In this document: piece by piece, positions 1 to 7,951 of the stretch
Layout: the number at the start of each line of letters is the position of its first letter
How positions within the stretch are numbered: the stretch's first letter is position 1
NCBI RefSeq assembly: GCF_020509005.1
Contig: NC_063018.1
Location: 2,356,001 to 2,420,000 of the forward strand
Direction: 5' to 3'
DNA: 64,000 nucleotides
DNA from: Fulvia fulva
Lineage: Eukaryota > Ascomycota > Dothideomycetes > Mycosphaerellales > Mycosphaerellaceae
Notes under the pieces: generated by a model
The model's database searches: none
What the model saw: the letters and a program-made list of their open reading frames with translations, nothing else
Told to the model about the DNA's origin: nothing
Position numbers and translations under genes: made by a program

Positions 1-340
1 CGATAGCTAGTATTAGGTACGCGGCTCTCTCGGTACTATCGATATAGCTATTCTAGCGTATCTCGATAGCGTAGATAATACCGTATATATATCTTAAGCG
101 CTGTCCGGCTTCGTTAGAGTAATAAGGTTAAGTTGTAGTTGGTCTAATAGCTCTAGGCGCTAAGGTAACGAGTTAATAAAATATAGTACGTAGTAAAGCT
201 TACCGATAGGCCCTCGCTTTCGCTATAGTAGTAGATTAGCCTCTTTAACCGATTTAATAGCGACAAGCTCGTCTTCGAAGCCCCACGTAATATCGCCTAC
301 GTACTTACCGAAGAGCGTAGCTTATATAGTAAGGTTGAAT
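1..340. mobile_element. RIP-decayed repeat relic at left edge
   Basis: This stretch is rich in TA and CG and poor in CA and TG, the composition left by CpA-to-TpA mutation on both strands. It looks like the decayed transposons at 18638-52175 and unlike the genes to its right. Read on the minus strand, one frame runs from about 310 leftward with only scattered TAG stops, suggesting a former coding region. I cannot assign it to a family. The composition changes sharply near 335-345. Confidence 0.6.
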
Positions 341-361
341 ACAAAACGACACAGACATGCT

Positions 362-494
362 CACAAGGCTTGCAAACGAAGGAGAGAACACCGCTTGCTT
401 GTTTGAAAATACTGACCAAGCTATAGGCTTCCAACTTGCTTGCTTGTGACAAGGCTTGATTGCAAACCTTGGAGAATGACTTGCTTGTTGATCA
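362..494. repeat. Imperfect direct repeat with CTTG tracts
   Basis: Two related segments of about 45 bp, at roughly 362-405 and 449-494, both begin ACAAGGCTTG, continue with CAAAC and GGAGA, and end in TTGCTTGTT. CTTGCTTGCTTG also occurs between them. The second copy encodes the C-terminus of the minus-strand protein. Confidence 0.5.
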
Positions 495-1059
495 GACTGT
501 CTGAAGCTTTATCGTCTTCGTTCCGAGACTTGCTTCCAACGGTGCCATCGCCGTTCGATGCTTTGGCCCCTCTACGTTCGTCAGTATCCATTGGTCCGTA
601 ACATAGGTGCCACAGAACTGGCCGGCCTCCTGTGACCTTGGTCACTCTCCATACTCGTTGCTCGCTCTCCGGCTCGTATACGTCATAGCCTGGCTGGTAG
701 TAAAGGTTACAAAGATCACCAAAACGGATGGACGTTACTCTGTCTGACCGAAACCACTCCCACCTGTTCTTCACGAGCCGGGTGTAGAAGTCAAGAAACG
801 CCTTGCCGCCGAGATAAGCTCCATAGCTGTCCCATCTGAAATCGTCAGCTTTGTAATGTTCAGCGTTCTCATCCGAGGTATTGCTGCCATCTATCAAATT
901 CTCGTCACTGGGCTTGTCTAAACCTGTCGTCTTCTCACTCTCGCTGGGCTTCTCGTAGTTGCGAACGGCAACTTGGGATCGCGAGTCATTCTGAACAAGC
1001 TGCGGTTTCTCTCCCGGTGGCGGTGGAGGTTTCCGCTTCCCAACACCTTCCTCAGACAT
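421..1059 (-). CDS. Hypothetical protein with DUF7025-like segment, probably truncated
   Basis: The 212-residue frame starts at an ATG at 1059. It opens with a Pro-rich charged leader (KRKPPPPPGEKP), and residues about 75-160 hold a segment with a pattern FGDL-x-LYYQPG-x-DVY, then WRVTKVTGGRP. That pattern resembles DUF7025, a domain usually found N-terminal to an AAA+ ATPase in large fungal proteins. No ATPase follows. The frame ends in a Ser/Gln-rich tail built on CTTG repeats, about 80 bp from RIP-decayed DNA. The likeliest reading is the 5' part of an AAA-ATPase gene whose 3' part was lost to transposon activity. The family call is from memory of the pattern and is moderate; the truncation is inferred. 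Confidence 0.5.
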   Translation of the reverse strand: MSEEGVGKRKPPPPPGEKPQLVQNDSRSQVAVRNYEKPSESEKTTGLDKPSDENLIDGSNTSDENAEHYKADDFRWDSYGAYLGGKAFLDFYTRLVKNRWEWFRSDRVTSIRFGDLCNLYYQPGYDVYEPESEQRVWRVTKVTGGRPVLWHLCYGPMDTDERRGAKASNGDGTVGSKSRNEDDKASDSLINKQVILQGLQSSLVTSKQVGSL

Positions 1060-1356
1060 GATATCAGAGAGTAATCAAGACGTCGGGACGACTGCACGGT
1101 GTTAGCAGACGAGCGAAGATCCTCTCGGAGAGTGCGTGCACGAAGGAGTGGTGAAGACCAAGATCTTCCGAGGCCCTGTTATATGCATCCTTGCGACACC
1201 AAGCTGAGCACAAACGCCGAGACGCTGCATTTGGGAGTCCATCGCAGGACGAGAATAGCAGACGCGCCAGGCGATGCGAACTGCATCACGACGTGCGACG
1301 TGCATGCTGGATGAAAGATTGCAGGTGTCAGCGCGTCTCGAGGATTCAGCCTATGA

Positions 1357-1881
1357 TCTATCGTATGGCAACTCCTCAACGCCCATCACTACGACCTTCG
1401 AGACTGGACCGAAGTGACGAGTCTGCACGACCATCACGACAACCTGGTTTACAGCAACCTGTCCTACTTGTGCAGCTTCTTCAAGTACCTCGTCCGGACC
1501 GCGCCGTGCGGTGCTGTATTCTGCATCATAGATAATGTGAGGAGTCTCGAGCGCGCAGTGGGTGTAGAGGTCATGGATATTATCGTTGACATGCTGAGAG
1601 ATCTCGTCACCCCTGACGAACAGGATGATCAAGCAATTGCCTTCAAGCCTATCCTTTTCACCCCGGACCTCAAGGGCGTTGTGTTGAGGGGTATGCAAAT
1701 GGATGAGGTTGTGAGGGTTCGGGCGATTGGAAGCAGTGGCGGGACCATGACTCCGAAGCAGACGAGTCGTCGCTTGAGGTCATGCGATAGTGGGTATAGC
1801 GAGTCGCTTGCACCAGGGACCTCGAGTGATGATGTGAATGTTGGATTCGCGAGATCGCCTGACGACCCATCGCAGTTCTGA
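1357..1881 (+). pseudogene. C-terminal fragment of conserved fungal hypothetical protein
   Basis: One frame is open from just after a TGA at 1354-1356 to the TGA at 1879-1881. There is no ATG near its start; the first is internal, at MDIIVDM. The residues look genuinely coding: WQLLNAHHYDLRDW, then a hydrophobic segment FFKYLVRTAPC followed by VFCIIDN, which resembles the Walker-B-like strand of fungal P-loop proteins. A Ser/Thr/Arg-rich tail follows. It is either the last exon of a gene whose upstream exon I cannot find, or a broken gene. I see no convincing acceptor or upstream coding partner between 1080 and 1356. The P-loop assignment is tentative. Confidence 0.4.
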
Positions 1882-2565
1882 GCTTACGGTCTCTCGGGCG
1901 GGAAGTTACGAACTCTCTAAATGAGACGTTTCCTCCGTATATCGCTGTAGCCTTGTTGGTCGCACAACGATCGAAGATCTGAGGGGACTGCCAGAATCGA
2001 GGCTCCGGCAAAGTGGCCAAGTTGACGTAAACATATTATGCATTAACGCTTTGTCTATTTGTATATCGTATGCCCGTAGCTTACACGAATGTATCGCGGC
2101 ATACTGGCTAGGAGCGGTGGACCTCTATGAACAGCGACCAATGTTACATGTGGGTTGTCCCAGTATGGCTCCTCTTCCACCTTTCCCCTGTGGAGGCGTT
2201 GCTGTTCTGCGGCGGGCATTGCACGACCCGTATAGTATTGCCATTGAAGTGACTCGTCAACTCACATATGAGATGTAAAAGTGCTGCTCCTTCGTCAACG
2301 CGGTCGGGGGCAGCCTCTGCTCATATGTGTGCCTGCATTCGGCTCGATGTCGTGGGTCCAATTGTGGCCAATCATCACATCTCCGCGATACAGTGTGCCT
2401 GCTCTGACGGTGCCGCTTTCGACGCGTCGAGGTCGGGCTGGAACGCCGATGTATACTCGAGATGGTGCTGCTGGGCCGACACTTCCTCTCTGTGTATGTT
2501 GTCTACAGAACTTGAACCTCGCAGGCGCAAGCACATTTTTGGTGGGAATGTAGTAAACTGAACTT
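1882..2565. other. Intergenic region, no gene seen
   Basis: No frame here has fungal protein character. The region holds the 3' flanks of the convergent fragment at 1357-1881 and the GPI protein that ends at 2566. Confidence 0.5.
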
Positions 2566-4530
2566 TCAGCCAGTCTGTAGTGTGAGCACGACCAACACGC
2601 CCAGAGTCGTCAACAGCATGAATGACGGCATGCCATACCCAGATGCAGCCGAGCCCTGCAACGCAGCTGACGACGATGGTTGGTTCGAACCTTGAGTCGT
2701 CGCAGCATTACCACTAGGTGATGTAGAAGTTGGACCAGACCGTCTGTCACTTGCCAGAGTTGTGTCTTCTTCGTCCGTGCCAGAAGTCGACTGAGTATGG
2801 ACCGAAGGTTCAGATGTCTGTTGACCATCACTGCCATAGGTAGTGCCATCGCCAATGAGATAGTACCCAGCTCCAGCCCCTTCACCTGGCGCCGTGCTGA
2901 CGGTGTAGGTCTTCTGAGATATGATCACGACAGGCGGACTGCCTGCTGTGCCTTTGGGGACCGTGAAGTGGGTCTGAGCGTTGGTTAACACCTCAGCTCC
3001 GTTGCTTTGGATCTGGCGGGTGTAGGTGACGGAATGGATGACGACTACCGGACTAGAAGATGAGGCTCCGTGTCCAGTTCCCCCGTTGTTCCCTTGGTCG
3101 TGTTCACCGCCTCCATGTGACGGTGGTTTGCTCACGGAATGAGCGGGTTGATCGTGCTCTGCTGGGGATCCACCTGTTGGTGCAGGGTGTGCGGACTCGT
3201 GCACATACGCTGTGCTGGCCGTCGCTTCGTGGCTTGTACTTGTGCCGCTGTCTGCAGTTTGCGTGGCATATTCTGCAGTGTATGTAGCAGGCGCGGCGGT
3301 GCTAGTAGACGTTTGCTGAGATTCTGTAGGGACGGCATATGGATTTGTAGGCACCACGACAGAAGTGGCCTCCTGGAGAGCGATTGGTGGGTCCCAAATT
3401 CCGTCCGGATGTATGTTGCAGCCCTTGCCCCAAATGCTGTGCACCGCTTCCATCATCGTCTCTGGTGGCAGCAATTGTGGATGATAGTCGTTCCAGATAG
3501 TCAGATTCTTCTGCGTCCTCCAGTCCACGTTCATGGCATCTAAGCCGACCCAATTCGAAGTGCCCTCGAAATACGCCGCAGCAGGGACCTCTTGGTAGCA
3601 GTTGTGGTGGCCATCATCTGTGACATATTCGCCGTCTGGACAGTGCCAGTTAAGATCGGCAAAGTTGAATGGCATGTGGGTGAACATTGCCCTATTGCCG
3701 CGCACTGAGGATATCTCCTCGGGATTGACTGGGATAATGGTGGTCGCGATCGTTGAACCACACCCATCGACGCGAGACAGGCTTGCAATTGATACTCCAA
3801 TAGTCGGGCTTGTGATGGTGACACCCGCTGTAACGAATGTGTTAGGCCCGTCGGCAGTTCGCGTGCCAGGGATGGTTATAGCAGTCTTATTACACAAGTT
3901 CCCAGAGCCAGGCACAGTAGTGATGGGCCAATATAGTAATCGTGCCTTGCTACCTGCAACTTGACAGTTGTTACACTCTTTTCCAGCCGAGTTCGTGGAG
4001 TAGCTCATAGACGGCGTAGACGTGGTGCATGGGGGATTCAAAAGGCCAGCAAAGCCGGACTGTGTGGAAACCTGGCTATATCTGCGCGTCCATGAGCTGT
4101 ACAACAGCGCACAGTCATTGGGACCTATCGAGCATGGCGGCGGTTTGTACCCAGTGCTCTGCGGGTACACATTCGTATTGGTGTAGACATTGGTGAGATT
4201 AGTAGAAGGTCCTTCGGTGCGAATTGTCGACCCGACCACTCGCGGGTGTCCGTCACAGAGAGTTGTCAGGCTGGCAATGCTGGTAGTACCCGGAGCCCAC
4301 GACGGCGCGACGATGGTGCTGGTAAAATATGAGGTCGAGCTTGGCTGTACTGAATAGTACGACAAAGAGGCGTGTCGATAGGCAAAGAGTTGAGCCTGGC
4401 ACTGCTCTGCGTAGGCCAGTCCGAGACGGTCGTGCGCGTGTCCAGTGGCATCGCCAGTTCCATAGACGGCCAGAATCCAGCATTGCAAGTACAGCAGGAG
4501 GCGGAGTACGGCGGCGTGGTGTCGAGGCAT
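2566..4530 (-). CDS. Secreted GPI-anchored Ser/Thr-rich cell-surface protein
   Basis: The frame is open far upstream, but I chose the ATG at 4530 because it places a signal peptide at the N-terminus (hydrophobic LRLLLYLQCWILAVYG). This gives 654 residues. An N-terminal half with Cys and aromatic residues is followed by a long Ser/Thr/Pro/Gly-rich stalk from about residue 430. The C-terminus has small residues (AASGYG) and then a hydrophobic tail ending in VLVVLTLQTG, the layout of a GPI-attachment signal. Several NxS/T sites are present (NLT, NKT). It probably sits at the plasma membrane or cell wall. No catalytic domain is recognised. A repeated VTYT/KTYTVST motif lies in the stalk. Function is unknown. 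Confidence 0.75.
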   Translation of the reverse strand: MPRHHAAVLRLLLYLQCWILAVYGTGDATGHAHDRLGLAYAEQCQAQLFAYRHASLSYYSVQPSSTSYFTSTIVAPSWAPGTTSIASLTTLCDGHPRVVGSTIRTEGPSTNLTNVYTNTNVYPQSTGYKPPPCSIGPNDCALLYSSWTRRYSQVSTQSGFAGLLNPPCTTSTPSMSYSTNSAGKECNNCQVAGSKARLLYWPITTVPGSGNLCNKTAITIPGTRTADGPNTFVTAGVTITSPTIGVSIASLSRVDGCGSTIATTIIPVNPEEISSVRGNRAMFTHMPFNFADLNWHCPDGEYVTDDGHHNCYQEVPAAAYFEGTSNWVGLDAMNVDWRTQKNLTIWNDYHPQLLPPETMMEAVHSIWGKGCNIHPDGIWDPPIALQEATSVVVPTNPYAVPTESQQTSTSTAAPATYTAEYATQTADSGTSTSHEATASTAYVHESAHPAPTGGSPAEHDQPAHSVSKPPSHGGGEHDQGNNGGTGHGASSSSPVVVIHSVTYTRQIQSNGAEVLTNAQTHFTVPKGTAGSPPVVIISQKTYTVSTAPGEGAGAGYYLIGDGTTYGSDGQQTSEPSVHTQSTSGTDEEDTTLASDRRSGPTSTSPSGNAATTQGSNQPSSSAALQGSAASGYGMPSFMLLTTLGVLVVLTLQTG

Positions 4531-6210
4531 TGTGTCTGCAGTCACAGCGGTGCAGCGCGGTGTTACGAAGATATCAGCATGTTCAAGAACAGCACACTGA
4601 GCAACAGAAAACACGCGGTCAAGCGAACAGACTTGGAGAAAACGAAGTTGGCCTACGTCAAGTCTACCAACTACCAACAAGAGATTGCTCATTGCTGCTG
4701 GTGATGTAGCGCCACCGTCGTGTCTCGGTGGGAAGGTTCTCGGCCGGATAGGTCTTAGACCGCCGCGCGATGCTGTTCTTAGCACGACGGCGACAGAACG
4801 GTGGTGGCATGGCGAGTCGGCGACGTGGAAAGAGTTGAGCCAAGAGGGGACGTGCTGCAACAAGTACGAGAAGATGTGCTGTCACCTGTGTCTATTGTAA
4901 CGGCGGCGGGCGATCGGAGTGGCCGGAAGTGCACGTGCTCCGATTTCGGAGGTGGGCGGGCAGCACGAGTATAACATCTGAACATGTCTCCTTTGACAGG
5001 TGTGGCGAGTTTTGACTGTGTGGAGTGAGTTGGACGTCTCCTCACGCGCTCGCAAAAACAGAGCGATAAGAGGTTGTTGCGCGTGGTGCACAGTCGCACG
5101 TCGTGCACAGCCCAATGAAAGTCAACTGTTGTCTAGGTGACATTAGTCGATGCTTGATTGAGTAGGCCTAAGTTTAGTGGAGGTGTGCACAACGCAACGT
5201 GCGACTGTGCACCACGCGCAACAAACTTCTAGTTTGGCGCGTGACGGTTGCTATCGCAAGGCAAAACCTCTCCGGCACCGCGGCTGCAAGCTTTGCATGA
5301 AGAGCAAATCGAGGACCTGGATGATGAATCGAGGACGAGACGTGCTAGGACCACAGCGGGTCATCGGCCAGATGCTGCATCAGAGGAGCCGAAGGTCGCA
5401 CTGTCGAAAGAGGTAGAGGCAAAGAAGGAGGCGCAGAACGAGCTGGTAGGTAGGCCATCTATAATACTGTAGGTAGGCCCCAGGCCGAGCATGAAGCCCT
5501 TGGCCACCTGCATCGTCCGGCATCGTCATCCGTGGAATATCGATGCTGTGGACCACATGGGTAGGCGTGCGGGTACTCGTTTCGACTGAGGACAGCGCCC
5601 CGGTACATGTAGTGTACGGACCGCAGATCACTTCCTTCCGAAGTCACTCTGCACAAACAACTGGCATACCTCGTATACTCTATTTTGCGTTCGCACATTC
5701 ATTCACCTTGCTTCAGAGCGACTACAATCCTACACCCTGCACAACTTCCCATCACCAATTTCACGCTTCTCCAAGAAGCAAGAAGCTTTCTTTGGTGGAC
5801 CACCTCATCAAGCAGGTGGAGTCCCTTCCGGTGCCGGGTGGATCGTGAGATGCATGATGCACGACATATCGCCGAGGGCCGCTTTCAGGTACTGCTGCTG
5901 TAGCAAACACGGACACTGCAGACATCCTCCTGCCGCCGCCTCGGCCTCTATATTTCGACCGTGTCTTGCGTGTCTGCCTTTCCATCCGCATCCCGCATTG
6001 TATTCTGTACCGAGTAGTCATTGGCCTGTCAATTGGATGGTGGAAGGTTGCGCGTTTTGACAGAGCCCATGACATTGGAATTGAATATATTGAATGCACA
6101 AGCCTGCGCCCCATCACTCTCAAGCCTTTGCCCTATCACACCCAGCCAGCAAGTTCAGTGTCAACGACCACGAAAACACTCCATTGACTCCAACCCCTTG
6201 CACTCCGACC
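4531..6210. other. Divergent intergenic region containing a hairpin
   Basis: This 1.7-kb gap separates the divergent GPI protein and FAD monooxygenase. It contains the perfect inverted repeat at 5074-5224. A Lys/Glu-rich frame at 5248-5472 looks like a possible small exon but has no supported partner. The rest appears non-coding. Confidence 0.5.
5074..5224. repeat. Perfect 28-bp inverted repeat, 95-bp spacer
   Basis: Arm 5074-5101 is the exact reverse complement of arm 5197-5224. The arm core is GTGGTGCACAGTCGCACGT on the plus strand. The spacer also carries GTGCAC near both ends, so an imperfect stem may extend inward. No open frame explains it. A transcript would fold into a long hairpin, or it may be a small MITE remnant. 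Confidence 0.8.
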
Positions 6211-7653
6211 ATGTCACCACCACCACCACCACCACCATCACCACTCACCATAACAATAATAGGCGCCGGCATAGCCGGCCTAACCCTCGCCCTAACCCTC
6301 CGCCGCCTCAGCCCCCAACACCACATCCACCTCCTCGAAAAACAACCCCAACTCCAAGAAACCGGCAACGCCCTCTTGATCTCCCCCAACGCCTCCCGGA
6401 TCCTGCTCCGTCTAGGCTGGGATCCCTCCACGGCCAGGGCCAACGACTGCAATGGCATGGTAGCCATGAATGCTACCGGCGAGGTCGTGCTAGATAAGGA
6501 CATGAGGATTGTGGCGGAGAAGTATGGAAGTCCGTGGTTGCTTGCGCATAGGCGGGATTTGCATGATGAGTTGAGGCGGTTGGTGCTTGAGCCGGAGGCG
6601 AAAGGGAAGGGAAGGCCGGGAGTGTTGGAGTTGGGGGTGAGGGTAAGGGAGATTGATGTGGAGAGTGGCAGAGTTGTGTTGGAGGATGGGAGGGTGCTGC
6701 AGGGTGATGTGGTGGTGGGGGCGGATGGGAATAGGAGTTTTTGTAGGCGGTATGTTGAGCCTGAGGCGAAGCTGTATGGGTTTGGGAAGGACTGTTATAG
6801 GTGGCTTGTAGATCGGGATGTGCTGGCTAAGGATCCGGGACTGAAGGATCTAGAGGTCTTGAAGAGGGAGGGCTATTTCGCTGAGATTGGGGGCGAGAGG
6901 GAGAGGATCGTGATGTATCCGTGTCGGGGAAACACGACGTATAACATGGCAGTATTTGTGCCGACTGCAGAGGACGAGGCGGAGAGGGGCGACTCGCATA
7001 CGCATTGGGATCAAGAGGGGAGTAAAAAGCAGATGGAGCAGGCACTCGCAGGGTTTTCCCCGACTGCGAGGAGACTTGTGGCAAGTGCGGGTGATGATCT
7101 AAAGGTATGGCCGCTGCTCGACATGAACCATCTCAAGCGCTGGACGGAGGGAAGGTTGGCCTTGATTGGAGATGCTGCTCATCCGTTCTTGCCATGTGAG
7201 TAGACCCTTGACCAAGACCGACTGCTCATGCTGACCCCGACCTAGTTCTTGGCCAAGGCGCCGCGCAGGCTATCGAGGATGCTGCCTCGCTGGGCTTGCT
7301 GCTGGCTGATGCGTTAGCTGCTGAGGACGTACCTGGAACGCTGAGGATGTTGGACGAGATTCGGCGAGAAAGGATCGACTGGATCCGCGAGCAGGGCAGG
7401 ATCAATGGCGCAGACGCCGCTGAAAGACCTCCACGTAAGTCCCATCACGTAAGTCCCATCGCAGGAATTACCTTTCATCGTGTGTGACTGACCTTCGCTA
7501 GGTGAATTTATGATCCGGGTCATGGATGCTTGCTTCTCATATAACGTGTGGTCGGATACAGAGAAGAAACTCGAGGCGAGTCGAGGTGTCTCCACAACAG
7601 CGTTGAATACGGAGAATAATTTGATGGGCCATCGTGTTTCCACGACCGTGTAA
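6211..7653 (+). CDS. FAD-dependent monooxygenase (salicylate hydroxylase-like family)
   Basis: Three exons, 6211-7195, 7246-7434 and 7502-7653, give 441 residues. The ATG at 6211 is followed by a CAC tract coding for poly-Pro. The dinucleotide-binding motif IIGAGIAGLTLA lies near residues 14-25, the DG motif reads VVGADGNRS, and the FAD-phosphate motif reads GDAAHPFLPFLGQGAAQA, the last reassembled only when the first intron is removed. Intron 1 (GTGAGT...CTAG) interrupts that motif, which supports the splice. Intron 2 starts at a GTAAGT donor that is tandemly duplicated. This is a class A flavoprotein hydroxylase acting on an aromatic ring with NAD(P)H and oxygen. The substrate cannot be told from sequence, and no pathway partner is adjacent. 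Confidence 0.85.
7432..7459 (+). repeat. Tandem duplication of a 5' splice site (2 x 14 bp)
   Basis: CACGTAAGTCCCAT occurs twice in a row, at 7432-7445 and 7446-7459, across the exon 2/intron 2 boundary of the FAD monooxygenase. Each copy carries a full GTAAGT donor. The first donor joined to the acceptor at 7501 keeps the frame. The second shifts it and meets a TGA within four codons of exon 3. Confidence 0.9.
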
Positions 7654-7756
7654 GCCGTGATACGAGTGAAAGCCTTTCGACAGCTCCTAGCCACGGCTCC
7701 ATTCAAGTAGCAGCAAGCGGCGAATCCTCACGGAAAACAACATCAACATCAGGATC

Positions 7757-7951
7757 CTATTCCTCATCATCGTCGCTGTTCGCAAACATGTCGTCCACGA
7801 CGTCAGGCTGCGTAACCGCTGGGCTCGACTGTTGTGCGTTCGGCGTGCGAACCACTGAAGATGGTGGTGTTGCCGGAGTTGAAGACTTCCATGGACTTGG
7901 TTTACGGTAGTAAGCCAGCACAGTCTGTGTAGAGACATCACGTTCGGGGTC
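7757..7951 (-). other. 64-codon in-frame extension after the SR140 stop codon
   Basis: Directly after the SR140 TAG (7952-7954) the same frame continues without a stop to a TAG at 7757-7759. The segment starts DPERDVSTQ, continues with a Pro/Ser/Thr-rich stretch containing SP and TP pairs, and ends DDMFANSDDDEE. That ending repeats the ending before the first stop (EDMFADSDEE). It may be a readthrough product, a region joined by alternative splicing, or former coding sequence cut off by a recent nonsense change. Confidence 0.6.

Noticed and set aside
2268..2561. Short overlapping frames downstream of the GPI protein
   Set aside because: All are short, mutually overlapping and without domain features.
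5248..5472. Possible small exon with a Lys/Glu-rich product followed by a GTAGGTAGG donor
   Set aside because: No matching upstream or downstream exon or family could be found.
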